A stretch of 64,000 bases of DNA from Chryseobacterium capnotolerans (GTDB taxonomy: Bacteria; Bacteroidota; Bacteroidia; Flavobacteriales; Weeksellaceae), in contig NZ_CP065589.1 of NCBI RefSeq assembly GCF_021278965.1, positions 253,001 to 317,000 of the forward strand, written 5' to 3'. Of this stretch, positions 44,515 to 53,732 are shown one piece after another. The notes beneath the pieces are model-generated. The model saw only the letters and a list, made by a program, of their open reading frames with translations, was not told the DNA's origin and made no database searches. Every line of letters starts with the position of its first letter. Within the stretch, counting starts at the first letter, position 1. The position numbers and the translations under genes are program-made.

Positions 44515-45807
44515 CTAATCTTTGTCCAGCGTTGATGTATGTTTAGTATCCTTCATCCCAATATACACTACCAGAGAAAATAAAATACAGCCTGTAATAT
44601 ACCAGTAGAAATACTCTTCAGAACCGATTTTTTTAAACCAAAGGGCAATATACTCTGCAGTTCCCCCGAAAACAGCCACAGTAATAGCGTAGGGAAGACC
44701 TACCCCCAGAGCCCTGATCTCAGCAGGAAAAAGTTCAGCTTTTACCACTGCATTAATAGAAGTATATCCACTTACAATAATGAGTGCCACCATAATAAGG
44801 AAAAAAGCACTCCACATGGAAGTTGTCGTACTAAGTGCTGTTAAAAGCGGGACTGTACATAAAGTTCCCAGAATACCGAATCCCAAAAGAAGGGGTCGTC
44901 TTCCGATTTTGTCAGACAATCCACCAAATACAGGTTGCAGACAGGCAAATATAAATAATGTGATAAAAGAAATAAGAGTGGATTCTTCTTTAGTAAGATG
45001 TACAGTATTCACCAGGAATTTTTGCATATAAGTAGTATAGGTGTAAAAGGCAAGTGTTCCACCTAATGTAAGCCCTACCACGGTCAGCAAGGCTTTAGGA
45101 TGTTTCAGAAGTTCTTTTACCGTTCCTTTCTTTTTTTCATTAAGTTCTTTTTTATTTTCAAAAGCTTCGGTTTCATGGAGATTAGCACGGAGGTACAAAG
45201 CAATAATAGAAAGCATGGCTCCGATTACAAAAGGAATTCTCCAGCCCCAATTTTCCAATTGAGCTTCTGTTAATAATAATTTTTGCAGAATAAGCTGAAT
45301 TCCTAATGCGATAAGCTGACCGCCAATCAATGTTACATACTGAAAACTGGAGTAAAAACCTCTTCTGTCCTGTGTTGCCATTTCACTGAGATAAGTCGCC
45401 GAAACTCCATATTCTCCACCTACACTCAATCCTTGGAGCAGCCTGGCAATCAGCAGTAATGCCGGAGCAAAAATTCCTATGGATTTATAAGTTGGAGTGA
45501 GGGCGATAAGTAGTGAACCGAACGACATCAACAATACAGATAATGTCATGGCTCTTTTTCTTCCAATCTTATCTGCAATGCTTCCAAACAGCCATCCGCC
45601 AATAGGACGCATGAGAAATCCAACAGCAAAGATTCCTGCTGTATTCATAAGCTGTGCATTAAGGTCGGAATCCGGAAAGAAGGAATGGGAAAAATAAATG
45701 GCAAACGCCGCATAAGCATACCAGTCATACCATTCCACCAGATTTCCGATGGATCCGCCTACAATGGCTTTAATTCTTTGGCCTGTGGTAATAGGTGATG
45801 GGGTCAT
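44515..45807 (-). CDS. MFS transporter, metabolite:H+ symporter type
   Basis: 430 residues with 12 hydrophobic segments. The start GGSIGNLVEWYDWYAYAAFAIYFSHSFFP and the motif GSIADKIGRKRAMTLSVLLMSFGS are characteristic of the MHS subfamily (alpha-ketoglutarate, proline/betaine or citrate permeases, KgtP/ProP-like), as is LLQGLSVGGEYGVSATYLSE. It imports a small organic acid or osmolyte with protons; the exact substrate cannot be told. It starts 18 bases after the stop of the hypothetical gene upstream and is probably in the same operon. Confidence 0.94.
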   Translation of the reverse strand: MTPSPITTGQRIKAIVGGSIGNLVEWYDWYAYAAFAIYFSHSFFPDSDLNAQLMNTAGIFAVGFLMRPIGGWLFGSIADKIGRKRAMTLSVLLMSFGSLLIALTPTYKSIGIFAPALLLIARLLQGLSVGGEYGVSATYLSEMATQDRRGFYSSFQYVTLIGGQLIALGIQLILQKLLLTEAQLENWGWRIPFVIGAMLSIIALYLRANLHETEAFENKKELNEKKKGTVKELLKHPKALLTVVGLTLGGTLAFYTYTTYMQKFLVNTVHLTKEESTLISFITLFIFACLQPVFGGLSDKIGRRPLLLGFGILGTLCTVPLLTALSTTTSMWSAFFLIMVALIIVSGYTSINAVVKAELFPAEIRALGVGLPYAITVAVFGGTAEYIALWFKKIGSEEYFYWYITGCILFSLVVYIGMKDTKHTSTLDKD

Positions 45808-45825
45808 GTTAAGTATAAAAAAGGA

Positions 45826-46728
45826 TTAGTTTTTACCGAAAAATCTTTTTACTTTATCCAATAATCCTGATGGCTTAGAAGAAGTATGATCAGGCTGAGG
45901 AGAATGTATGGATTCATCAAACTGGGCCGTTTCGATTGTTGAGACCCCTGTTTTTTCAGTCTGGCGGCTTTCTGTAATATGAATCCGGTTGGGTTCCTGT
46001 ACTTTTTGCCCGGTTAGTCTTTCAAAATTAATTTTAGCTTTATTGAAAATCTCAATTTCGGCTTCAGGTCTATCATCTACATGAGTCATTTCAGGAATAA
46101 TGCCGGAGCTTAATTTTACCGATTCACATTCAAAATCGTTCATAATTCCCTGATGGATTTTTACAGCGGTTTCAGTTTCACCTACCTTTTCAAAAGCCTC
46201 TGCGAACTGAAGTATATCTTCTCCGATCTGATATTTTTCGAGAATGTTGTCTATGGAATTGCTTATTTTGGCTTTGGCAGCAGCAAGATTGGCAATGGAT
46301 TTTTCTTCACCGGACCTGTCTTTAAGTAAATTGATCAGCTCCTGGATGCCTTCTCTGATCTCAGGATAAATTTTAAAACGGTATATATGGTTAAGATCCG
46401 TAAGATAAGTATTCTGACTCATGGCTTCATGAGCAAGATTCTGAATATGAGCACTCATGAAGAATGCCAGATGAACCAAAAGATTGGAGTATTGCTTTAA
46501 ATGATCCGAACTGATTTCAGATTTTTCAAGTGCTTTGTAAAGTTGGAGCCCTTCTAAAAATTCGATCTGATAACCGTAAGGAGAAAAACTTTCCTCATTG
46601 ATTTCAACAGGGTTGTTATCTAATATTTCATAAAGGTATTCATGAATCTGGAGCTCTTCAAGCTCTTTTAGAGCCTGTTTAAATTCAGCAAGTTTATTTT
46701 GCCGGATCAATTCTATCAATTCTATCAT
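45826..46728 (-). CDS. hypothetical helical cytoplasmic protein
   Basis: 300 residues, acidic and almost entirely helical (LIRQNKLAEFKQALKELEELQIHEYLYEIL, ANLAAAKAKISNSIDNILEKY), with a disordered segment near the C-terminus and a basic amphipathic end GLLDKVKRFFGKN that might touch membrane. No signal peptide and no family recognised. It lies 18 bases before the MFS transporter gene on the same strand and has a -7 element 38 bases upstream, so it is the first gene of a two-gene unit. Function unknown. Confidence 0.75.
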   Translation of the reverse strand: MIELIELIRQNKLAEFKQALKELEELQIHEYLYEILDNNPVEINEESFSPYGYQIEFLEGLQLYKALEKSEISSDHLKQYSNLLVHLAFFMSAHIQNLAHEAMSQNTYLTDLNHIYRFKIYPEIREGIQELINLLKDRSGEEKSIANLAAAKAKISNSIDNILEKYQIGEDILQFAEAFEKVGETETAVKIHQGIMNDFECESVKLSSGIIPEMTHVDDRPEAEIEIFNKAKINFERLTGQKVQEPNRIHITESRQTEKTGVSTIETAQFDESIHSPQPDHTSSKPSGLLDKVKRFFGKN

Positions 46729-46766
46729 TTTCTTGGTCTATAATGCCGCCAATATACAAATTTCAC

Positions 46767-46774
46767 CAAAAATA
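46767..46774 (-). promoter_or_regulatory. -7 promoter element TATTTTTG (minus strand)
   Basis: Exact TAnnTTTG match 38 bases upstream of the 46728 start. Confidence 0.5.
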
Positions 46775-46819
46775 AAGCTGTCCTCCAAAAGAACAGCTCT
46801 GCTACTTTCATAGTTATCT

Positions 46820-47572
46820 TTAGAACCTGTATCCCAAAGAAAGTCCGCTTCTAAAACCTGCCCATGGTCCGTCCACTTTTATTTTGGCTCCATTGGCATT
46901 GGTTTCCACAGAGTACTTTACAAATGGAATATCCAGATTTTCTATTTCTTTTTTTAATTGTGCCTGCATATCCGGAGTAAGAATATAGTCTGAAGTCATG
47001 GTAAAATCACCCTTTCCACTTCCGTAATGAGCACCTGCAATCCAGAAATCAAGAACCAGATTTTGGCTTCGGGTAAGGTAGAACTGTACCCCAACCATCA
47101 GCCCGCCACTATTTCCTTTGGTATTTCCCTGCCCTTTCAATGGAATTTGATAAGTGGTGCCATCCGGACCATTATAATCATAGTAGAAATCAAAAGTATT
47201 AGACGAAACATCGGAATAACGATAATAAGGAGCAAAATAGAATCCCTTTCCATACCCTTTTCCAATATAAAATCTAGGTTCAATGGTGAAGTTGGTGGCT
47301 TTTACTTTTAGATTTTCAAATCTTTTTTCATCTTTATCTTTCAGGAAAGCATTGATAAAAGGTACTTTTCCTTCCGGCATAGTTCCAAAACCAACATTAA
47401 GCGAAAACCATTGGTTAAAAGCACGTTCGTAAGACAGGTTGATATTCCTGAATGCATAAGCGGTAACATTCGTCTTGATGATATTCATCTTCTCAGCGGA
47501 AACGTTCTGGTTCTCCTGTGCCTTAAATACTGAAAACAGGAGACATGAGGTGAATAGGACTACTTTTTTCAT
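46820..47572 (-). CDS. outer-membrane protein, DUF3575-like
   Basis: 250 residues. Signal peptide MKKVVLFTSCLLFSVFKAQ, then NIIKTNVTAYAFRNINLSYERAFNQWFSLNVGFG, strands of a barrel (FTIEPRFYIGKGYGKGFYFAPYYRY, GGLMVGVQFYLTRSQNLVLDFWIAG) and a terminal phenylalanine (GLSLGYRF), as in small outer-membrane barrels of the DUF3575 type. Its role is not known. The start at 47572 puts the signal peptide first; a longer frame from 47629 has no supporting signal. It diverges from the large barrel gene at 47757. Confidence 0.85.
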   Translation of the reverse strand: MKKVVLFTSCLLFSVFKAQENQNVSAEKMNIIKTNVTAYAFRNINLSYERAFNQWFSLNVGFGTMPEGKVPFINAFLKDKDEKRFENLKVKATNFTIEPRFYIGKGYGKGFYFAPYYRYSDVSSNTFDFYYDYNGPDGTTYQIPLKGQGNTKGNSGGLMVGVQFYLTRSQNLVLDFWIAGAHYGSGKGDFTMTSDYILTPDMQAQLKKEIENLDIPFVKYSVETNANGAKIKVDGPWAGFRSGLSLGYRF

Positions 47573-47756
47573 AATCTTACATTTTGTGGTGTCAAAAAAT
47601 AACAGCAAAAAACGGGCAGAATTTAACATAATAATTTAGATTTAAAGAAAAAAATATTAAAAATATCAATCATAATGGCATTTTTTAATTTTAAAATTAA
47701 AGTGAATGTAATGGATTTTATGAATGAATTGTCCTAAAAGTATAATCCGTTCTGAT

Positions 47757-49841
47757 ATGAAAAAAACGATATATACCATTTGCTTTCTCTGTGGAACCCT
47801 GACTTTTTCGCAGGAGATAAAGAATGATACAGTGGGCGCTGCTGAAACAAAAGAGCTTCAGGAAATCATTGTAAAAGCACAGCGTAAGAAGCAGTTTGCA
47901 GATAAAGCGGTGTATACTTTTGATAAGGAAGCATTGGAAAGAGCACGGTACGCAAAGGATTTGCTTGAGACCCTTCCTGAACTGCAGCTGGACCCAGTTT
48001 CCAATACTATTATGAGCACAAAAGGAGGAACTACTTTATTTCTTATCAACGGAGTTGAAGCTACAGATCTTCAGATCAGAAGTGTTGCCCCAAGTGAAGT
48101 GGTAAAAGTGGAATATTATGATATTCCGCCGGCAAGATGGGCAACAAGGGCAGATATTGTGGTGAATATTCTCACAAGATCTACAGAGACAGGATATGTT
48201 TTTGGTGCGGAGGGATCTTCAGCGCTCAATACAGGTTTTGTGAATGCATCTGCCTATGCTAATTATACAAAAGGTAAGAATGATATCGGATTGGAATATT
48301 CCATTAATTTAAGAGATTACACAGACAGAAGGGTAAATAGTATCTATGATTATCAGTTGAATGATCAGCATTATCGTTCTAATGAAGACAGAAAAGATCA
48401 TTTTGGGTATACTTTTCAGAGTGTAGCATTGCGATATACCCGTTTGGTTCCGGATGATTATGCTTTCCAAGCAAAATTGAATATGGATATTTTCAGCCGG
48501 TTTTCAAAGGGAGCGGGACAAAGTATTTTTACGGTAGACGGTACAGGTGAGGAGCATTCTATGTTTAAGAATAACGGTTCAGATTATGTGATTCCTAAGT
48601 TGGATCTTTACTATTCTAAAAAAATAGGAACAAAGGATGAGCTGAGCGTCAATGTTGTAGGTTCAGATTATACTACCAATACTTGGGAAACTGCTAAAGA
48701 ATGGGTGACGGGAACTGGTGTTTCTGTGTATGACAATGATATGGTTTTGAAGGCGAAACAGACTAGTTTTGTAGGTGAACTGGCGCATATTCATGATTTT
48801 GCAGCAGGAAAGCTTTCATCAGGATATCGTATTTCCAGATCTTCAATAGCCAATGATCTGAATAACCTTTCCGGATATTCTCAATATAAGGTTACCTATC
48901 TGGAACAATATCTTTATACAGAGTTTTCAGGAAAAATAGATAAATTCAGCTATCGTATTGGGGCAGGGTTGACCAATATCCATAATAAAAGTGCAGAAAA
49001 TACCTTTGATGAATGGGCTTTTACTCCCAAAATAGTATTGGCTTATCAGCTGAAAAATAATCAAAGTCTCCGTTTTACAAGCAGCTATAAGCCCATAAGC
49101 CCATGGAGTAGTGCGCTCAGCAGCAATGTTGTGCAGCTGGCTCCCAATATTGTGCAGAGAGGAAATCCTTTTCTTAAATCCCAGCAGAAATGGTCGAATA
49201 GCCTTACTTATTCACTGAATAATAAATATTTCGATTTTAATGCAAACCTGTTCTATACGTATACAGATCGGATCATTAATCAATATTACGTATTGGATGA
49301 TGTATTTGGAGGGTATGCACTCACTTACGAAAATGGGAAATATTCCCAGCAGGTTGGGGCTTTTCTTTCAGGTTCTTATAAACCTTTCGGGAATAATCTT
49401 TTGGTCATAAAGGCTAATTTAGCACCTACTTCCGAAATGGTAAAAACCAGTAACGGTACCGTAATTAAAAATAATTACCTCGCCAATTATTTTGTGCTGT
49501 CTTCAGAATATAAAAAATTTACTGTACAGTATCAGTTTAATATTCCAACATATAGTCTTAGCGGCGCTTTCCTGAATACCAATGAGAATCAAAATAATAT
49601 TTTTATCCGATATAAACATAAAAATCTAACTTTTTCCACAGGGATGTACTGGATAGGAATGCCTTCGGAATATAAAACAAAAAGTCTGTCTGAAAGCTTA
49701 GTAGATTACAGGCTTCATACGCAGATTATGAACAATAAGTCTATGTTTATACTGGGAATAAGCTATGATTTCTCTAAAGGTAAGAAAACTGAACTTCAGA
49801 AAAAGCTGAATAATGATACAGCTCCGGCTGCGACATTTTAA
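47757..49841 (+). CDS. TonB-dependent receptor-like outer-membrane barrel protein
   Basis: 694 residues. Signal peptide MKKTIYTICFLCGTLTFSQ, then a plug-like domain (KELQEIIVKAQRKKQFADKAVYTFDKEALERARYAKDLLETLPEL, GTTLFLINGVEATDLQIRSVAPSEVVKVEYYDIPPARWATRADIVVNILTR) and a long beta-barrel region with alternating aromatic strands. It lacks a clear N-terminal carboxypeptidase-like domain, and the C-terminus (YDFSKGKKTELQKKLNNDTAPAATF) goes on after the last strand. It matches the outer-membrane beta-barrel family common in Flavobacteriia. Substrate unknown. The ATG at 47757 directly precedes the signal peptide. Confidence 0.88.
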   Translation: MKKTIYTICFLCGTLTFSQEIKNDTVGAAETKELQEIIVKAQRKKQFADKAVYTFDKEALERARYAKDLLETLPELQLDPVSNTIMSTKGGTTLFLINGVEATDLQIRSVAPSEVVKVEYYDIPPARWATRADIVVNILTRSTETGYVFGAEGSSALNTGFVNASAYANYTKGKNDIGLEYSINLRDYTDRRVNSIYDYQLNDQHYRSNEDRKDHFGYTFQSVALRYTRLVPDDYAFQAKLNMDIFSRFSKGAGQSIFTVDGTGEEHSMFKNNGSDYVIPKLDLYYSKKIGTKDELSVNVVGSDYTTNTWETAKEWVTGTGVSVYDNDMVLKAKQTSFVGELAHIHDFAAGKLSSGYRISRSSIANDLNNLSGYSQYKVTYLEQYLYTEFSGKIDKFSYRIGAGLTNIHNKSAENTFDEWAFTPKIVLAYQLKNNQSLRFTSSYKPISPWSSALSSNVVQLAPNIVQRGNPFLKSQQKWSNSLTYSLNNKYFDFNANLFYTYTDRIINQYYVLDDVFGGYALTYENGKYSQQVGAFLSGSYKPFGNNLLVIKANLAPTSEMVKTSNGTVIKNNYLANYFVLSSEYKKFTVQYQFNIPTYSLSGAFLNTNENQNNIFIRYKHKNLTFSTGMYWIGMPSEYKTKSLSESLVDYRLHTQIMNNKSMFILGISYDFSKGKKTELQKKLNNDTAPAATF

Positions 49842-49882
49842 GAGGATGGAAGTTGGAAGCGGGAGGCTGGAAGATGCTTGAA
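49841..49882. repeat. GGAAGNN-type heptamer array
   Basis: Six 7-base units beginning at the stop codon of the barrel gene: AGAGGAT, GGAAGTT, GGAAGCG, GGAGGCT, GGAAGAT, GCTTGAA. It belongs to the same heptamer type as the pair at 33.0 kb. No clear inverted partner was found nearby. Confidence 0.75.
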
Positions 49883-49949
49883 GGCATAAAACAGATCGAA
49901 TGTTCTTTAGGGGATTTCTTGTGCTCTTCTTTAAATTAATTGTACCAAA

Positions 49950-49984
49950 AAAATCTCGTTCATCAATTTTGAACGAGATTTTTT
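49950..49984. terminator. bidirectional terminator between convergent genes
   Basis: Perfect 13-base stem AAAATCTCGTTCA / TGAACGAGATTTT with a seven-base loop and T tail; it ends one base before the stop of the next gene on the minus strand. Confidence 0.93.
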
Positions 49985-49985
49985 A

Positions 49986-50984
49986 TTATTTTTTGATAAA
50001 TTTTACATTCTTTTTGGTTTCGGAATTTTTTCCAGTGATTTCTATAAAATAAGACGCTGGCGGAAGATCAGAGACCTGTATGTTTCCAGAATTTATATCA
50101 GCTGTCTTAATAAGCCTTCCATCCAAGCTATAAATATTTGCTTTTGAATAATTTTCTGTATTTCCTTTGAATCCGATAAAATCCTGAGCGGGATTAGGAT
50201 ACACACTGAAATTTTCTTTTTTGACAGGATTGCTTACTGCCAGTGTTCCCATATTCAAAGCTATGGCAGTGGATGTTGTCTGGTTAATTGCTAAGGCAGG
50301 TACCGAAATATTTAAGTTGGTAGAACTGAGCAACGGATATCTGTGACCAGCATCATAATAAGAATATACAGTATTGCTAACAGTACCCAAAGGATTAGTA
50401 AATGTTATGTCAATAGGTAAATGCAAGGTGAAATTCTGGATAAATTTTACCCTAAGAACATTATTATAAGTCTGCCCATTCAGGAGTAATGTACCATAAG
50501 CATCCGCTTGAACAGATGTGGTACCCACACATATTCCATTGAGTACAGAAGAAATAAATGTTCCCTTGGCAGTATCTGTCTGTGCCGGCCCAAAGGTAGT
50601 AGGGTAGTTGATATAAGTCCCGTTATCCATGCTTAAATTCAGAGTAACCTGGGGATTTACAATTCCTGTGATCTCTAGTTTTGCAGCTGAAGCTTTATAA
50701 AGTATGGCAGTTGCTCCATCAACCATTTTAATATTAGAGCCGGGAAAAGTACTGATCTCACTGGCTGAAGGCGTTAAATAGCTAACAAGTGTGGGCGTTC
50801 CTAAAGTAAGGCTTCCGTTTGAAAATGTTACGTTGGCTCCGGTTGCAGAGTTATCCACAGTTCCGGTAATGAGTCTATTATCGACAATATCATTGAGGAT
50901 AGGGTCATGGGAAGCTTTTGTAAGTGTAATCTGAGCCGAAAACATTGCACAAGCCCCCAACAGAAGAAGGATCGATTTTTTCAT
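49986..50984 (-). CDS. T9SS-secreted protein of unknown function
   Basis: 332 residues. Signal peptide MKKSILLLLGACAMFSAQ, then a beta-rich domain of unrecognised type (ITLTKASHDPILNDIVDNRLI, TPTLVSYLTPSASEISTFPGSNI, VYSYYDAGHRYPLL). The C-terminus NFSVYPNPAQDFIGF to PPASYFIEITGKNSETKKNVKFIKK is a clear type A T9SS sorting domain. Thus a surface or secreted protein of unknown activity. The ATG at 50984 is chosen; an in-frame TTG two codons earlier is less likely. It stands alone between terminators. Confidence 0.86.
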   Translation of the reverse strand: MKKSILLLLGACAMFSAQITLTKASHDPILNDIVDNRLITGTVDNSATGANVTFSNGSLTLGTPTLVSYLTPSASEISTFPGSNIKMVDGATAILYKASAAKLEITGIVNPQVTLNLSMDNGTYINYPTTFGPAQTDTAKGTFISSVLNGICVGTTSVQADAYGTLLLNGQTYNNVLRVKFIQNFTLHLPIDITFTNPLGTVSNTVYSYYDAGHRYPLLSSTNLNISVPALAINQTTSTAIALNMGTLAVSNPVKKENFSVYPNPAQDFIGFKGNTENYSKANIYSLDGRLIKTADINSGNIQVSDLPPASYFIEITGKNSETKKNVKFIKK

Positions 50985-51066
50985 GGCCAATTTTTTATTA
51001 AAGTTAGTTAAAAAAATGAAATAATTTTTATGTTAAATGGCTTTTAACGAAATAATTAAATAAAAA

Positions 51067-51090
51067 AACCGCCCAACAATGTCGGGCGGC
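51067..51090 (-). terminator. terminator of ribB
   Basis: On the minus strand the stem CCGCCCGA / TTGGGCGG, loop CATTG, followed by T7; it lies just beyond the ribB stop. Confidence 0.88.
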
Positions 51091-51117
51091 TATTCTGTGC
51101 ATTAAATGAATTTAAGA

Positions 51118-51765
51118 TTAGTTGCTCATTACCATTTTTCGGTACGCGTAGATATCTTCAATGGTAACTACGCTCATCCCTTTTTTAATGGCAAAGTCTA
51201 CGATTTCCGGAAGTCTTGCCATAGAACCATCTTCATTGGTCAACTCGCAAAGTACAGCGTCGTCTCCCAGATTAGCCATTTTTACAAGGTCTACACTTCC
51301 TTCCGTATGTCCGCGTCTTTCAAATACTCCATCTTTTTTAGCAATCAGAGGGAATACGTGTCCCGGGCTTGCAATGTGTTCAGCCAGTGCATTTTCAGCA
51401 ACGGCTGTTCTGATGGTTGTTACACGGTCTTTAGCCGAAACTCCGGATTCCACGCCTTCTCTGGCTTCAATAGAAATGGTAAACGCGGTTTGATTTTTTG
51501 AATTGTTGTTTTCCACCATCGGACGAAGTTTCAGATGCTTACTTTTTTCTTCGGAAATGCATAAGCAAACGATGCCGCTGCATTCGCGGATCAAAAGTGC
51601 CATATCCTGTTCTGTAATAGTGGAAGCGGGAAAGATGATGTCACCCTCGTTTTCACGGTTTTCATCGTCTACTAAAAGAATGCCTTTTCCCTGTTGTAAT
51701 GTTGAAAGTGCTTTTTCTACACGTTCTTTGGAGGTTGCTCCGAATTGTTCTAATAATTTTTCCAT
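51118..51765 (-). CDS. ribB: 3,4-dihydroxy-2-butanone-4-phosphate synthase
   Basis: 215-residue stand-alone DHBP synthase. It converts ribulose 5-phosphate to 3,4-dihydroxy-2-butanone 4-phosphate and formate in riboflavin synthesis. Diagnostic motifs are [18 protein letters not shown] (metal and substrate site), [37 protein letters not shown] and [15 protein letters not shown]. No GTP cyclohydrolase II (RibA) domain is fused, unlike the RibBA form of many bacteria. It is controlled by an FMN riboswitch 95 bases upstream and is followed by a terminator, so it forms a single-gene unit. Confidence 0.97.
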   Translation of the reverse strand: MEKLLEQFGATSKERVEKALSTLQQGKGILLVDDENRENEGDIIFPASTITEQDMALLIRECSGIVCLCISEEKSKHLKLRPMVENNNSKNQTAFTISIEAREGVESGVSAKDRVTTIRTAVAENALAEHIASPGHVFPLIAKKDGVFERRGHTEGSVDLVKMANLGDDAVLCELTNEDGSMARLPEIVDFAIKKGMSVVTIEDIYAYRKMVMSN

Positions 51766-51859
51766 GTTATTTTACTTTTAAAAGTTAAAATAGTCTTCGG
51801 TACATGGAAATGAAATACAATACCGCAAGGGCCCACGAAGGATCTTGCCGTATGTCTCA

Positions 51860-51981
51860 TTTTCTTCTCCCATCCAGACTGTAACTGTCGGTTTTGGAAT
51901 TTCACCAAATCAGTCCCTTCAAAAGAAAGGAGTCGCGGACTGTAACCGCCGGTAGGGAATTTCACCCTGCCCCGAAGAAAA
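51860..51981 (-). promoter_or_regulatory. FMN riboswitch (RFN element)
   Basis: On the minus strand the conserved RFN words appear in order: TTCTTCGGGGCAGGGTGAAA, CCTACCGGCGGT-ACAGTCCGCGAC region, GGTGAAATTCC, ACCGACAGTTACAGTC and TGGATGGGAGAAGA. It ends about 95 bases before ribB. Between it and the gene a possible GCAAG / CTTGC hairpin could be the expression platform. When FMN binds, ribB expression should fall. Confidence 0.95.
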
Positions 51982-52129
51982 CTTATACTAAGTTTTACTG
52001 TATGTATTAATTTAAATTTTTTATTTCATTGAATACATTTAATGCACAAGTCGCTAATTTCGGAAAGTTTTCTGAAATGAGAAAGTGTTTTTTGATAGGA
52101 TTTATCAATAGCTGATGGGTTTTTAAATA
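51982..52129. other. intergenic region upstream of the riboswitch
   Basis: About 150 AT-rich bases that must carry the ribB promoter. No exact TAnnTTTG element was found on the minus strand, and no coding frame. Confidence 0.45.
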
Positions 52130-52159
52130 AAAATCCACTCTCATCTGGGAGTGGATTTT
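52130..52159. terminator. terminator of the DUF2157/DUF4401/GDYXXLXY operon
   Basis: Perfect 11-base stem AAAATCCACTC / GAGTGGATTTT with loop TCATCTGG and T-rich flank on the minus strand. Confidence 0.9.
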
Positions 52160-52186
52160 GTATGTTTTTCTAAGATGAACAGGTTT

Positions 52187-52675
52187 TTATTGGATCAATT
52201 TTAAGTGATCATCGTATAATCCTATTAATAAGCTGTTTCCATCTTTGTCTGTTTTTATTCCGCCATAAGCAGCTTTGCTGTATTTTTCAGCATGTCCTTC
52301 CTGGAAGAAGAAAGATTCTGCTCCGATGTTAATCCTCCAGCTGTTGGGTGAAGTATATTTGATGAGGTATTCTCCGGTTTTCAATGGAACTGCATTTTTT
52401 TGAAAGCGAACCCGCTGGGCAATGCCATTTGTATCAAGTTTTATAACACAGTAACCACGACTTGGGATATTTTCAGCATTTATATTATTGGAAATATCAT
52501 AGCGTAAGGTCATATAGTCGCCCTGCATCAGTGAACGTGGGTCAACAGGAGCCAGTTTTAATAAGATAGGTTGTCCATTCTTTAGTAAAGTTTCTTTTTC
52601 CACTATAGAATAATTGAAATATATCAATAAGAGAACAAGATTGACAATGATGATAAGCCATTTATATTTTTTCAT
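52187..52675 (-). CDS. GDYXXLXY domain-containing protein
   Basis: 162 residues. One N-terminal membrane segment (WLIIIVNLVLLLIYFNYSIV), then an extracytoplasmic domain with the family signature GDYMTLRY. The rest (RGYCVIKLDTNGIAQRVRFQ, SFFFQEGHAEKYSKAAYGGIKTDKDGNSLLIGLYD) matches the GDYXXLXY family. Its start overlaps the DUF4401 gene by 14 bases. In many bacteria this protein is encoded with DUF2157 and DUF4401 membrane proteins, as here; the complex has no assigned function. Confidence 0.9.
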   Translation of the reverse strand: MKKYKWLIIIVNLVLLLIYFNYSIVEKETLLKNGQPILLKLAPVDPRSLMQGDYMTLRYDISNNINAENIPSRGYCVIKLDTNGIAQRVRFQKNAVPLKTGEYLIKYTSPNSWRINIGAESFFFQEGHAEKYSKAAYGGIKTDKDGNSLLIGLYDDHLKLIQ

Positions 52676-53732
52676 GGGCTGTCAGTTTTTTGTGAGTAAA
52701 AAAATAAATGGCCAAAAAGATAATTCCTGATGCAAACAAGAGTATAGATTTGGTCAGTAATGTGAAATTAAGATCATAGTAAAACCTTCCGATAAAAGAG
52801 ATTAAAGCAATGACGGATACAACAAATCCGGTTTTATAATTGGTATAAAAGCTTAATAGCATAATGAGAATAGCTCCTGCTATAGTAGGCGTTAATAAAG
52901 TAGGTGATAAAACCAGAACTGTAAGACCATAAATAATGATTTGATCAAGTGTATTGGTAATCTGTAATGTTTTGAACAGAAGAAATATCACATAAAGTAT
53001 GGCTATCACAATCACAAGAGATGGTATCCAATCATAATAATACTCTGAAACGCGGAAAAAAGATGCGAATCCTAAAAATGCAAGAGTGAGTATGAATGAA
53101 AACACCATTCCTGTACGGACAGGATCATACAATTTAGATAAAATTTTATTTTTGGTTATTATTTTTGATTCCTGCAAAAACAAATAAGTGTTGACGGCTG
53201 CCTGGAATATGAGAATCGCTGAAGTTAAGTTAAAGATATGATTGTTCTGGGCAAATGCGAATATAGTTCCGTTAATAATCAATATGGAAATAAAAGAGAG
53301 TATATCGCTTTGAGCCCAAAATAAAGTACAGAGTGCAATAGCAATGAATGCTATATAAATACTATCTCCTTCAGAAGAAAGCCCGATCCCAAGAAGTGAA
53401 AAACCGGTAATAAAAAAAGTGACACTCAAAGTATCTACAATTGTTTTTCCGGATATTCTACTGATAAAAGATGATACTGCAATACAGATCACCCCCAATA
53501 TACTTGCTCCTATCTCTGAATCGATAATCTGGATCATAAAAATAAAGCCTAAGAAGGCAAGACAGGCCATTATTCCACCAAAAATGGATAGTATTTTGAT
53601 AGATAATGACTGATGATTAGTGTCTTTTTCTTCATAGGCAGCCATAATGGTTTCTTCATCAAAATGAATTTCCCTGCTGCTTTTATCCTGAAGAAAATCC
53701 ATCAGTTTTTTAATATTTTCTCTATTTGTCAT
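52662..53732 (-). CDS. DUF4401 multi-pass membrane protein
   Basis: 356 residues. A short cytoplasmic N-terminus (REIHFDEETIMAAYEEKD) is followed by about ten hydrophobic segments (for example ILSIFGGIMACLAFLGFIFMI, VIALISFIGRFYYDLNFTLL). The pattern and neighbours match DUF4401. It overlaps the GDYXXLXY gene by 14 bases and the DUF2157 gene by 11, so all three are translationally linked. No catalytic residues are apparent. The unit is presumably an integral membrane complex. Confidence 0.88.
   Translation of the reverse strand: MTNRENIKKLMDFLQDKSSREIHFDEETIMAAYEEKDTNHQSLSIKILSIFGGIMACLAFLGFIFMIQIIDSEIGASILGVICIAVSSFISRISGKTIVDTLSVTFFITGFSLLGIGLSSEGDSIYIAFIAIALCTLFWAQSDILSFISILIINGTIFAFAQNNHIFNLTSAILIFQAAVNTYLFLQESKIITKNKILSKLYDPVRTGMVFSFILTLAFLGFASFFRVSEYYYDWIPSLVIVIAILYVIFLLFKTLQITNTLDQIIIYGLTVLVLSPTLLTPTIAGAILIMLLSFYTNYKTGFVVSVIALISFIGRFYYDLNFTLLTKSILLFASGIIFLAIYFFTHKKLTAHEKI

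Noticed and set aside
51106..51781. Several plus-strand frames opposite ribB
   Set aside because: ribB is unmistakable on the minus strand with riboswitch and terminator; the opposite frames have no start context or family.
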